Shown: positions 10,956-21,009, counted from the stretch's first letter. The stretch is 64,000 nt of DNA from Ascarosepion bandense (GCA_037127315.1 JBBBDQ010000330.1:1777001-1841000), one strand, 5' to 3'. The notes: generated from the letters alone by a model not told the origin. Made by a program: numbers and translations.

Positions 10956-11793
10956 CCTCCACTCATTTTCAATAATCACTTTTAAATTAAATTTTTAAAA
11001 ATAAAAATGTTTTCTTGAAATTTTTATTGTAGTTTTAATTGAAAGCTAAATGATTAAATTTACCATTTCCAGTAAGCAAAATATTCTGGTGTGTTTCAAA
11101 CAGAAATTATATAGATTGAAATGTAAAATTCTTCAATTTTTTTTAATTTTTCGATTTTTCGGCCATTTTTAAAGTGCTCGACACAGTTGTAAATAAAAGT
11201 TAATTCTCGGTTTTAAAAATCTTGCAAAAATAAAATATACATCAATGACACATTATTTTTGGAAAATCAGCAAATTTAATGTTAAATTTATCTTATTTAC
11301 ACAAGTATTACTTATTTATAGCAGGGAATTTAGAATAAAAGTATTTCTTAGACACAGAGTTGAACTTTCTGACCTGTCCCTCTTATTTGAAATGTGATGA
11401 CAGCTTGACAGAATCGAGAAAAGATAAATGTATGGTGATTACAAGTGACATAATTGCACAATTTTTCCAGTAAGGGGAAAAAACTATGAAGTACATGGGT
11501 TTTTGATGTACACATAAAAATTACCATACAAACAGTTTCAAATACACAAAAAATAAATAAATATTATTCTACAAATACGAAGGCACGATGATTTTTATTA
11601 AACTTTTCAATTTTTGATTAGCAAATATAATCTTCAATTAATAAGTTAATAAACTAACGACAACAAATCTTTGAAGCATTTTAAAAATATTTTTGAAACT
11701 TTATAGATTAATATAGTTAAAAAATAAAAACAATTTTTGAAAAGTTTCATTATTAATCAATTTTTTTCTTCAGACTATAATGTCCTTAATATA

Positions 11794-12001
11794 CAATCCT
11801 GATCAAAAATTTAAGACCACTTAAAAATCTTTAAAAAGAATTTTTTTTTACAGATAGATTTTAACCTCCTCCCACTTAAGGTTACCAATACTACAATCTA
11901 AAAGGTTATGGAAACAAAAAGCTACATTCCAAACATTTTATTTAGAAATTTACATTTTTATAAAATGAGGCGATTTATACATGATCAAAATTATAAGACC
12001 A
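11794..12001. repeat. Left terminal inverted repeat of the Tc1-type element
   Basis: About 208 bp, complementary to 13113-13335 with few mismatches by eye. It ends in TATAAGACCAG, whose partner CTGGTCTTATAA is near 13118. Confidence 0.85.
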
Positions 12002-12059
12002 GAGACAAAAATTCTACGAAATTGTACAAAAAGTTTATGAAAACATTCAACAACCAAAT

Positions 12060-13042
12060 TTAATAATGAAGTCTACCTCCACTGCTTTTGATGACTTCAA
12101 AAATTCTGTCGGGCATGCTAGAAATAAGCATTTCCATTAAGGTGAGGGGGGATGTTGCTCCAGCTTCTGAAGATGGCTTCACGAAGTTCATTTTTTGTTG
12201 AATATTGTTTGCCATTTTGATAAACATTTCTTGTCATCCATCCCCAAACATGTCCGATTAGCATGCAGGATGTCCCAAGAGATGGACCCCATTTTCTTGT
12301 AGAAAGGTCAAGGTCCGTCTTGCAGCATGGATTGCAGCATTATCCTGTTGGAATAACCATCCATCCCCACACAAACGATGGCCCTCTGTCATCAAAGATG
12401 CTTTTTGTAGCATGTTAACACAACCAGCCGCTCTCTGACGACCCTGCATCACCTGGAGCTCCATCGTCCCTCTGTAAGAAAAGGCACCCCATACCATTAG
12501 GGATCCTCCACCACTATGACGTGCAGAGAAAATTTCAGGAGGCATGTTTTTGTTATACCAATATCGTTGGAAGCCATCAGGACCATCGAGATTGAATTTT
12601 TTCTCATCAGAAAACAGGACATTCTTCTACTTCTCAACGTCCCATGTTTGGTATTCACGACAAAACTTTAAGCGGTTCACCTTGTGACATGGAAGCAGCC
12701 GAGAAATTTGTTTACGCTTTTTATTTACCATGCCTTTTTGTCGTGTCATCTGATGGTTACGCGATTGCAATCAGCATCTGTGACTGCCTTAATTTGACTA
12801 GAAGAAAGTCCCCCGTCTTTCATAACAACCCGTCTTATTCTCCTACTCAATGCAAGAGAAATTTTTTGGGGCCTACCAGAGGATTTTGCTTTTCCATAAT
12901 TCTCACTGTTCTTTAGAAAGTTGCAAATCACAGTTTTACTGCGATTTACCTTAGCTGCGATCGCTCGCTGTGACAAACCTTGTTTATGGAATTCTAGAAT
13001 TCGAAAACGCTCAACTTCGGTAAGTTTGCTTGCTTTAGGCAT
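12060..13042 (-). pseudogene. Tc1-type transposase pseudogene
   Basis: Start ATG at 13042. The first 98 residues (MPKASKLTEVERFRILEFHK, then SQRAIAAKVNRSKTVI and GRPQKISLALSRRIRR) are a bipartite paired-like helix-turn-helix DNA-binding domain with a GRPR-like hinge. Further on, [13 protein letters not shown] holds the first catalytic Asp. [11 protein letters not shown] is the conserved strand before the central region. [11 protein letters not shown] holds the second Asp. The C-terminus ends in IFEVIKSSGGRLHY. Breaks: a frameshift after about residue 98, an in-frame TAG just before VLFSDEK, and a stop plus a small deletion after LLGHPAC, which removes the SPDLNPIEN block with the third acidic residue. 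It is inactive. Confidence 0.85.
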
Positions 13043-13112
13043 AGTAACACCTTTACGCAGTGATTGCTAATCTCTAACTCAACTAAAAACATTGGAATTA
13101 CCATAGATCTAA

Positions 13113-13335
13113 CAATTTATACCCCTGGTCTTATAATTTTGATCATGTGTAAATTGCCTCATTTTATAAAAATATAAATTTCTAAATAAAATGTTTGGAA
13201 TGTAGCTTTTTGTTTCCATAACCTTTTAGATTGTAGTATTGGTAACCTTAAGTGGTAGGAGTTTAAAATCTATCCGTAAAAAAAACATTTCTTTTTAAAG
13301 ATTTTTAAGTGGTCTTAAATTTTTGATCAGGAGTG
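13113..13335. repeat. Right terminal inverted repeat of the Tc1-type element
   Basis: Complement of 11794-12001. The outermost bases read GTGGTCTTAAATTTTTGATC followed by AGGAGTG, then the TA target duplication. Confidence 0.85.
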
Positions 13336-14160
13336 TATATTCTTTATTAAAGCAATTAAAAGCTTATGAAATGAATGTCATAGTTTTATTGCATTTTTTA
13401 TTTTCCTGTTGGGAGAAGACTTTCGGAAATAAAGGTAAAATGTTAAAAAAAATGATGATTTATATTCCCCAATGAGTCCTGCGTTTAACTCATAAAACCA
13501 ATTTTCCCAATAAATCTAATTTTTTAAAAAATTATGAATTTACGTGGTGATGGGGGGTGGGTGGGTGTGATTTACTGATGTAAAAGAAAAATATTTTTAG
13601 CAAGATATTTTTAAAATAATAAAAATTAATGTCATTCATTTGTGAATGATTCCTGAAAGTTTCATTAAAATCCGATATTTATTTGATTTTTGCAAGAATT
13701 TCCAAATTAATGTGTTAGTCACCGGAAAAAAAACTGAGTTATGTAATATAACATTTTCCATTGTAAACTCTCGTAATGATTTGGTTACCAGCTAACTAAA
13801 ATCAAAACAAGATTTTTTATCAAAATTTCGAACGTGTTAGAAAGGACTAATATTTTTTTAAAACATAATTAAAAAATACTTTGACCTTTCCTCTTAATAA
13901 TAACAAACGTTTTGATGGAAACATTTTGATGCGTTTTTAATCATGGGGCCTTTTTTTATTCATACATATGTTTTTTTCAGAGAATTCGTATAGCGACTTA
14001 CTGAAAAGCTCTCAAGTTCACGTAGTGTAGTACTTAAAGCAGCTAAGCACCCAACAAGAATTATTTATGGAAAGGCTGATAACATGAATTAATTTTCCAC
14101 TGTGTATACTTCATAACATACTTTTCATGAGTTATTAATTTGTTCTTTCTCTTGTTACAG

Positions 14161-14338
14161 ATGGATCAAACGATGTCGAAAAGAGCCTTTTTGGTTAACA
14201 CCAATATTTATCGTGGGAACCAACACGCAACTGTCTTTCTTACCATGCCACGTGGATGGGACTCTGGTCTCTGGAAATGTGTTATCAACAAATATCCTCA
14301 GGCAGAAATATCTAACGGGATTATGCTTAGAGTCAGCG
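14161..14338 (+). CDS. Ig-like domain gene, exon encoding the C-terminal half of the domain
   Basis: Seen: a strong pyrimidine-rich acceptor (TTCTTTCTCTTGTTACAG) ends at 14160 and a donor (GCG|GTAAGA) follows 14338. The 178-nt exon starts in phase 0, matching the end of the exon at 6262-6428, and ends one base into a codon. It encodes ALVNT/NTNIYRGNQHATVFLT-type strands, then WDSGLWKCVINKYPQAEISN and MLRVSG. DSGLWKC fits the Ig signature D-x-G-x-Y-x-C with Trp for Tyr. About 71 residues separate this Cys from the KFFC cysteine of the previous exon, a V-set-like spacing. The final MLRVSG looks like the G strand. A TAC-to-donor reading into the intron is open but not used by this model. Confidence 0.7.
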
Positions 14339-14740
14339 GTAAGAAACTTTTTTTTCTTTATTCTCTTCTAACATTTCATACAACGATGATAAAATATTTC
14401 TATCTAAACTGGACTGCCAAAAACTTAGAGACAGCTACCTGAACGTATATCCCCTTCTTTCACCTGAATAACGGTGGAAGCACAACGTGGTACGGAGTCG
14501 TTACTTCGATTTCAAATACTAAATTTCACCCATCAGATTGATATAACCTTCGTAAAATATGGCCATCAACTAATCATATTACATGAATGTTTTACATATC
14601 TGTCCTTATATTTACTTAAATGTGATTCTATGGACACCCACGCATAAAGGGAAAGAGGTGTTTTTATCTCCACCTTCAGCGTTCCGTTTGATATCCAGCA
14701 GATTGTTGCTTTTTAAAGATCTGTTTTTTAAGCGACATCC
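14339..14740. other. Intron DNA, no feature recognised
   Basis: Start of the 1.7-kb intron before the last exon. No motif seen. Confidence 0.4.
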
Positions 14741-15410
14741 ATGTTGACCCAAGGTGAACGGGAAAGTAAAAGAGTGGATGATGAAATTTTAGATGATGAG
14801 CTTTTTGAAGATCAAGTGACAACAAAACCGGAATTGAGGTGTATCCGGGTGCTAGTCTATATTAACAGTAATGCTTGCGATCGGAGTCAGTTCTCAGTCG
14901 AAAACAGAGTCTCGTCTGGGGAAAATTAGACTAGGTAATCAACCCTGCCATGTGCAGGAACTATGGGAAATTTTTGACCGGGTTTGGCTCGGATTCCACA
15001 CTGTAAAAAAGCCTTATGCCACATTCCGCCTCAGTGGGGAGGCGGATAAATACCGTTCTAGTCCACTCTTGGCGTGTTGTTCTGATGCCGTCCATTCGTG
15101 TTGTCAGCTACACGTCGGGATGAGTATATGGGCGAGGAGTTGGTAAGAGGAAGACATCCACATAGCAGAAGTTGTCCAGTGTCATCTACTTACCCATCCA
15201 GAATAAAACATCCATTTTATAATACGGGAAAGAGGGTTCGTGTTATCATTCCTCGACGTGGCGTTTGTCTTTTATCTTGTTACTTTGGGAGCATACAGTC
15301 GCCCCTTTCCCAGCTTTTGCTGCATATCAACGAGAACGTGAATCAAAATGCAAATTGAGGCAATAACTGGTCGGTCGATGGAAAGCTTGGGCGAGGGTCG
15401 TGTTTGATGC
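14741..15410. other. GC-richer intronic island of unknown origin
   Basis: About 670 bases with clearly higher GC than the flanks. Three overlapping short ORFs lie in different plus-strand frames (14741-14929, 14871-15146, 15098-15358). None shows a domain I recognise. Composition and frame-hopping suggest a decayed transposon or retrocopy rather than a host exon, but the source was not identified. Confidence 0.35.
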
Positions 15411-15420
15411 TTACTCAGTT

Positions 15421-15870
15421 TTTTTTTTAATCATATCACCCCGAGCAAGGCGGTAACGCCACTGATGTGCAGGGGGCCACATAGGAGCGAAAAGATTGGA
15501 AAAGAGAAAACCGGAAACCGCATCCTAAACAGGAAACAAGGGATGAGCCTCTTCACTTGTTCAATAGACGTGAGTGGAGTGTGAACCGGGCGATAGTTTA
15601 GTCTATCTATTCCAATTGAAAAAAAAAGGGGAGAAAATTGGAAAAGAGAAAACCGGAAACCGCATCCTAAGCAGGAAACAAGGGATGAGCCTCTTCACCT
15701 GTTCAATAGACGGGGGTGGAGTGTGAACCGGGCGATAGTTTAGTCTTTCTACTCCAATTGAAAAAAAAAAGAAGAAAAAAAGTAAGAAGATTGGAAAAGA
15801 GAAAACTTGAAACCGCATCCTAAACAGGAAACAAGGGATGAGCCTCTTCACCTGTTCAATAGACGTTAAC
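15421..15870 (-). repeat. SINE family B, about three tandem units, poly(A) tail on minus strand
   Basis: On the minus strand each unit carries CTATCGCCCGGTTCACACTC, CTATTGAACAGGTGAAGAGG and CTTGTTTCCTGTTTAGGATG. The first plus-strand unit continues into AACGCCACTGATGTGCAGG and ATCATATCACCCCGAGCAAG, abutting a T-run; this is a poly(A) tail when read on the minus strand. GGTTCACACTCC resembles box B and TGGAGTAGATAG resembles box A, so a tRNA-type promoter is likely. Related copies are at 40171-40640 and 63205-63430. The 93-residue ORF here is a translation of the repeat. Confidence 0.75.
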
Positions 15871-16041
15871 CTTAGAATGATCACCTTGTATTTTGAACAA
15901 CACTCTTCTCCTTATAATTTTTATGAACAATAGATCATTACTGCCACTATCCCTGGTTCACAACCTCTGCTATATCGATCATCTTTGGCCATCGACTTTT
16001 CAATATTTAATCTAACTGTTAATTACCCTTGCTATTTTCAG

Positions 16042-16134
16042 CTTCTAACACCCCTCGGTTGGATACAATGCTAGGCGTGGCTGTTCTTGCACATATGATC
16101 TGGGCTGTGGCGTGTAGACACAGTTAAAGAATCC
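16042..16134 (+). CDS. Ig-like domain gene, last coding exon with hydrophobic tail
   Basis: Seen: acceptor CTTGCTATTTTCAG ends at 16041. Joined to the single leftover base of the previous exon, the only open frame reads ASNTPRLDTMLGVAVLAHMI then WAVACRHS and stops at TAA 16125-16127. The other two frames stop early. The 17-residue hydrophobic stretch at the very C-terminus, after a small-residue segment (SGASNTP), fits a GPI-attachment signal or a short membrane anchor. A consensus donor (CC|GTAAGTAG) begins at 16135, only seven bases past the stop, so a 3'UTR intron is likely and would not trigger nonsense-mediated decay. The GPI reading is inference. Confidence 0.6.
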
Positions 16135-16443
16135 GTAAGTAGATCTGTTTACTACAGTGTTTTTATAAGCAGTTAAACAGCATTTATTTATTTGAGCTTT
16201 AATTATAAAATACTTTATATCTTTTCCATTGTAACTTTTATAGACATTAAATGTACCGGACATCACATCTTTGTTATTAAGGCTTTCGAATGCACAGGCC
16301 GATAGACGTAACTTGTTTAAAAAACAAGCATGTCTACTCATACACGTTTATTCGCCGAATATAACGTTCAAAGTAATAATTAATATTAATATTTTAACAA
16401 AGATTAGATAATCATGAGTATTCATTCCAACCAGAACTCGACC

Positions 16444-16446
<3 letters not shown>

Positions 16447-16515
<69 letters not shown>

Positions 16516-16540
16516 CGTGCGTGTGTGTGTGTGTGTGTGT
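16447..16540. repeat. (AT)n(GT)n compound microsatellite
   Basis: AT units pass into GT units. Confidence 0.97.
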
Positions 16541-16660
16541 AGAAATTATCTGAGTGTTTTGTATGACCGAACACTTTCGGCCATTCTTTTAGCCATTATC
16601 AAGGATTATTTTATTTTCAATTTTAACTGAATGTATGGATTTTTTATGTATGTATCTACA

Positions 16661-17502
16661 GGGTACGATGGATAAACTATCTAAATTACGCGAAAATGAA
16701 AATAACACTGATATTTTATTTTAGCAGATATATTTACCAACATTGTACAAAAATATACTGAAATACTAAAGAGTAAATTTATTTAATAAATTCGCCATGA
16801 CTTCGGAATCTCCTACAACTCTTCTGAGCAGTCTCCTTGTTTGAATTGATGAATGCTGCCATAATCCTTGCCTTCAGTTCTTCTTTGGTGTGCAAGCATT
16901 TTTTTTTTTGTCTTTCGCTCAACTGCGCCTTACACATAATAATCAAGAGGGTTGCAGTCTGGGGAGCTAGGTGGCCAGATGTAAGCGGTGAAGTGACCAC
17001 AGAAATTGTCTGACAGTCATGACTGGTTTCTCCTGTTTGTATGGCATAGTGCAGAGTCCTGTTTTCAGACATAGGGTATTCCAGCAGACAACCTCTTGTC
17101 CCAGGGCAGTACTATCTCCTCAAAGCACTTGATGTAGACTTCCGTGTTGAGTCTGAGGCTTTGTGGGAAGATGAATGGAGACATAACGTCGCCATTACTA
17201 GTGATCACTCAAAACTCTATAATGTTGACTGTATACATCATCCAACTTTTCAAAATCCTCTGTCCTCAGATTGACACCCAAACACTCTGAAATGTTTGTA
17301 TTGGCGCTTTCGGTGCCAATGTCAAGCACTACAGAATACCTTTTCCAAATTTCTAGCAGAGTGAATTGTGTCATAGTCGTATTTTTCTCACAGACGATGC
17401 CCAAATGACCCTCGTATACTGTACGGTCGACAAAGTCAAAACCAAACAACGAACATGCGCGAAATGAAAAATATAATATTACGACAATTTACCCATCGCA
17501 CC
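16661..17502 (-). mobile_element. Mariner-family transposon, internally deleted copy 2
   Basis: The ends (GGTACGATGGATAAAC at left; AATTTACCCATCGCACC at right) match the ends of the 2346-3911 element. At 842 bp it is shorter than a full mariner because the middle of the transposase gene is missing. Orientation is minus from the transposase direction. Confidence 0.75.
16790..17449 (-). pseudogene. Mariner transposase pseudogene, copy 2
   Basis: Start region MFGFDFVDRTVYEGHLGIVC, then the HTH stretch NTNISECLGVNLRT. This jumps abruptly to the catalytic half: KQDSALCHTN (second catalytic Asp), a WPPSSPDCNPLDYYV block (third Asp, DD34D type), then an AAFINSNKETAQKSCRRFRS C-terminal region. A stop replaces Trp after DYYV, a second stop lies in the VWKQDS region, and frames change between halves. 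It is the same family as copy 1 and better preserved around the catalytic blocks. Confidence 0.8.
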
Positions 17503-18554
17503 ATTTATCGTTATCGTTGATAATGGCTAAAAAATAACTGAAAGCATTAGGACCTACAGAATATTCAGGCAATTTCTACATGCTTCTTGGTGTAGAAAAA
17601 AAGAAAGAAACAAATTATAAAGACACAAAAAATTATATATACGCGCGTGTGTGTGGGGGGGGGATAAAAATCCTTTAAATAATTACTGTTGTTTATGTTT
17701 CGGGTAAGAAACTGAAGTTAGCAGATATAGATTTTAAGAAATTCCAGCATTGGGATGTAGTTTTTTAAATATAGTTACCTCACTTCCTGAAAAAACAATA
17801 TAAAATGCGATACCTATGATTAAAATACATTTTAAAACATTAAAAATCTTTCTTGAAGCTTTTATTTTAGTTTTAATTCCAAGCTGACTGATTGAATTTA
17901 ATATGTCCAATAAGCAAAATTTCGCTGTATTTCAAACCGGATTAAAATTGATTGAAATGATCTTTTTTTGATTATTCGTAAAATCTATAAAATTGTCCAT
18001 ATTGACAAATTTGTCAACGAAATTATCTTTATTGAAAATATATTTCAAAAATAAATTTATACTTTTCTGAAACATTTGAGAAAAAATTATCTCATTTAAA
18101 ATTTAATTAATCTGAGTTGAAACAAATTTTTCTCACTTCTAGTTTAAAATATACAAAAGCATTTTTTAATACGAGGGTGGGTGTTTTATGAGGTATAGAC
18201 AGATTCATTGACAGGCTGATGTTAGAGAAATTTAAGTAAAGAATAGATAACATAAATTAAATTATATAATGAATACAACATAAAAGCCTTCCTTTTACAT
18301 TTTTTAACCACATAGTAAAATATTAATTTAAAATATTATAAGCATTGTAATATTTTATTAAAGTTTAGATACTTTGGCTTTATAGCCTTACTTACAAGGA
18401 CACATGTTGAGATGTTAGCAAATTACCAATGAAAATAAATTTACTTTTTTTAGCGCTCTTGTTTCTTGACGATAATGGCGTGTATGGACGTTCGTATTTA
18501 CAGAAATCGACATGTTTATATGCACATAAAACAAATTCAAAATTCTTAATAAGA
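17503..18554. repeat. Non-coding DNA with a diverged fragment of repeat family F
   Basis: The part near 17865-18000 (TTTTAATTCCAAGCTGA, CCAATAAGCAAAATTT, GTATTTCAAACCG) follows the first block of the long AT repeat. The rest is AT-rich with no recognised feature. Confidence 0.45.
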
Positions 18555-18850
18555 TATTTGGTGTTGTTGAATTGTACGTAGGCGCGGCATTATTCTGTTA
18601 GAACAGTACATCAACTCTCCATTGCATGAATGGCAACAGAACGATTAAACTGGGCGTACATTGCGTTGTTTTAGATTCCCTTCAAAAACATCAAAGATGA
18701 GAGAGTGTTGTAATTTATAACACCATACGTCATGATAATAGAGTTTGAACCTGTGTGACGTAAAACATATACGCCGGAAGATGTTGCTACCTATTCCCAC
18801 ATTTCATTGGCAATGCAAAAGCAGAATCTACTCTCATCACTGAACATTAC
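18555..18850 (-). pseudogene. Tc1-like transposase relic, C-proximal part (outermost layer of the nest)
   Basis: The minus strand reads VMFSDESRFCF directly inside the end next to the LTR element. It continues as an MTYGVINYNTLSSLMFLKG strand and NNAMYAQFNRSVAIHAME, a Tc1-type catalytic core (first Asp in FSDES). Several stops are present and the second Asp block is not clear. The N-terminal side of the frame resumes beyond the 7.7-kb LTR element at 26556, where the upstream coding words lie. Inactive and old. Confidence 0.7.
18846..18850. repeat. Target-site duplication (ATTAC), left
   Basis: ATTAC precedes the 5' LTR and recurs at 26556-26560 after the 3' LTR. Keeping one copy makes the Tc1-like frame continuous. 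Confidence 0.7.
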
Positions 18851-19155
18851 TGTTGTGTAGAAAGATGATCGACCTTCTCTACACTAATTGTTGAACATGG
18901 ACTTGTCCATCCGCTATAAGTAGAATGGCTTCCGCATAGGAACAGTCGTTACAAGGTGTAACCCCACGTTACCTTGTGTCACATCTCTCTCAAGTGAGGG
19001 AGAAGGGTAAATATTGTCACAAGGTGTAACATTTGATTCGTACGCACTGACACACTGAACTACGGTATTATTAATCTGTGTCTCTCATGTTCTTCACTCG
19101 ACCTTTTGTTGCAGTATTTGTAACCAGAACTACGAGCGTAAGACGATCTTTGTAA
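18851..19155 (+). repeat. 5' LTR of the outer element
   Basis: Shares TGTGTAGAAAGA, CGCTATAAGTAGAA, ACACTGAACTA, TCTTCACTC-ACCTTTTGTT and CAGAACTA with 26272-26555. It begins TGT and is followed by TGGCGACAAGGATTC, the usual position and style of a Ty3-type primer-binding region. The exact 3' border is uncertain by a few bases. Confidence 0.8.
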
Positions 19156-19264
19156 ATGGCGACAAGGATTCATAATTCACGTTGTAAGGTGTTTTGAACA
19201 CACATCAACCAAGGATCGGAAATAGACGCGCAATCTAGAGAACTTGTAACAACAATTTTCTGCA

Positions 19265-20075
19265 ACCACTACTACAAATATTGGAACACCAGGCAAAGAT
19301 GTTTGAAGCAATATTGCAGAAACCAAATGAAACTCTTACTACAGTTTCCTTCACGCCAGATGCGGTCACAAACTCTACAGGCGAATTATTATATAACCCT
19401 GAAGAAGGTATTGTTTTTCTGGCATTATAGAAGGTAGAAAGAACATTTTTAAAAAGATTACAAGGATTGACCAGATAAAAAATAGTAATTTTACTTTTAA
19501 GGAAATTGTGCCCATCAGAACACGAAAAATATTGTAGTCATATTTTACCTGAAAAAAAAAAAAAAGACATTTGATGGAACTGTTAATTTTGTCTAAAGTT
19601 GTCAGTGACAGAAGCTCCCTATTTTCATACACATTGGCAATGTTTAAATCTCACAAAAAAGATGACGAAATTTTTGTTACTTACGCTGGTATTGTCAATC
19701 GCGAATGTGAAAAATTTAAACTGAACGAACTATCCCCGGATATCTTTAATTTTTGTGCAAGGGTTAACTTTGAGTAAAGACGCAGAGATTCTAACCAAAC
19801 TTAAGCAGGACCAAAAATTAATCTTACAGTGACAGAAGAATGCCAAAGAAATTCTAAATTTAAGACATGATACTACAAAACTGAAGGGATATTATACAAC
19901 TGAAGACAGTGCACCTAAAGTGAGGTGGGGAGGGTTGAAAAAAAGAAAATGATGACTGCACCGAAGCCATGTTACGATTGAGGATAACTACATTTTAAGG
20001 CGGGTTGCCCGTTTGAAAATAAAGTGTTTCTAATGTGGAAGACTGGGTCATAGACAATCATTGCAAATCAAAAGA
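19265..20075 (+). pseudogene. Outer element gag pseudogene
   Basis: FEAILQKPNETLTT opens the region. SDRSSLFSYTLAMFKSHKKD, FVTYAGIVNRECEKFKLNEL and SPDIFNF follow in one frame at about 19590-19750. This is the retrotransposon-gag/capsid pattern (a virtually helical segment with conserved aromatic and charged spacing). A degenerate CCHC zinc-knuckle region lies near 19967-20065 (CYD-G, GCPFENKV, GRLGH-like). Many stops. Confidence 0.6.
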
Positions 20076-20139
20076 AAAGTAAAACATTTGAATGCAGTAA
20101 AGTTGTAGTGATAACTCGATATCTGAAGGATGCCCAGGG

Positions 20140-20235
20140 TGGAAAATTTATGAAGGTTAAGATAAATAACGTTAAAGTAAAACTTCAATTGGACACAAAC
20201 AGCGACATTACTAAAATTAAGGAAATAACTTAGAA
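20140..20235 (+). pseudogene. Outer element aspartic protease remnant
   Basis: FMKVKINNVKVKLQLDTNSD fits the retropepsin start (D-T/S-G). The catalytic Gly is replaced by Asn (DTN), so the protease would be inactive. Confidence 0.6.
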
Positions 20236-20554
20236 AAATATAAGTGAACTTGAAATAACGAAAACTAAAAAAGTTGTACATGGTATCTCAAGAAAAAAAT
20301 TTATTTCCAGGCAAAATTGTATGTAACGTCCCTTTAAACCTAAAAAAAACTAAGGCATTCGTATTAACAAATACATTGAACTTATTGGGTGTAGATTGGA
20401 GATAACTTCGTTTTGTGGTGTCTTCCCCTAAATTTGTTCTGTATATAAAAAAGAAAAAGTGAATTGCTCTTTCGACAAAACAAGTACAGTGGTTGAAATT
20501 TTTTTTTAAAGGGGTTTTAAAATAATTTTCTTAGTGTTCTCAGAAGGTCTTGTA

Positions 20555-20725
20555 AAATGTACTATGGCGAAGGCAATTTTTCAGTTAAGGAAAATATAAG
20601 TTCTGTTTTTAAACCTAAACGTAGTCTGCCTTCTGCAGTTGTGGAACCCATTAACAAAGAACTTGATAGATTAGAAACATTTGGAGTAGGCAGCTCCAAC
20701 ATTGTATGTGAAAAAGAAACATAAT
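20555..20725 (+). pseudogene. Outer element RT, N-terminal part before the inner insertion
   Basis: SVFKPKRSLPSAVVEPINKE and LDRLETFG are the usual lead-in to the Ty3 RT palm. The frame then gives VYVKKKHN and is cut by the inner LTR element at 20731. It resumes at 23698 as VCADFSKGLN. Confidence 0.75.
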
Positions 20726-20730
20726 ATTCA

Positions 20731-20874
20731 TGTAGTACCGTATGCAAATTAATAGAGAAAATAATAAGTAGAGAAAAACTGGAGAAGTAAGTAACAGGAA
20801 ACCCTGTCGACACAAATGACATGGAGAGCTATGCTACAACTACTACTACGAACAAAGAAATGAGAACCATAACA
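20731..20874 (+). repeat. 5' LTR of the inner element
   Basis: Matches 23556-23697: TATGCAAATTAATAG, AACTGGAGA, AAACCCTGTC, GTGCTACGAC-like, ACAAAGAAATG, CATAACA. It starts TGTAG and ends ACA. Confidence 0.85.
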
Positions 20875-21009
20875 ATGACGTCGCTGATAAGATTTTTACA
20901 TTTGCTGGATGACCCAGAACACATAGATAAGAACTTTTGCTGCATTTACAAGAAAAAAAAAAATTAAGAGACACAAAGACCAATGAAAGGAGAAAACAAG
21001 ATAACCGAC

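Larger units (their letters stand above)
11794..13335 (-). mobile_element. Tc1-superfamily DNA transposon with long terminal inverted repeats
   Basis: The element is 1542 bp with TA on both flanks (11792-11793 and 13336-13337). The ends are complementary (CAATCCTGATCAAAAATTT at left; the right end reads the complement, with CACTCC for CAATCC). The inverted similarity runs for about 210 bp inward, through the AAAGCTACATTCCAAACA and AATGAGGCGATTTATACATG blocks. The minus strand carries a broken transposase. Insertion was into copy 3 of the long AT repeat; copy 1 gives the empty site. The good match between ends suggests a fairly recent insertion. Confidence 0.9.
10956..13985 (+). repeat. AT-rich long repeat family F, copy 3, split by a Tc1-type element
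   Basis: Copy 3 matches copy 1 closely on both sides of the transposon. CAGACTATAATG and a TAATATA stretch precede it; AAAGCAATTAAAAGCTTAT and the downstream blocks to TTTTTTTCAGAGA follow it. Copy 1 shows the uninterrupted junction at 1510-1560 and so serves as the empty site. Confidence 0.78.

Noticed and set aside
15603..15884. ORF with NYRPVHTP...EQVKRLIPCF repeats
   Set aside because: The same peptide appears at every SINE family B copy (also 40177-40413 and 63213-63452), so it is translated repeat, not a gene.
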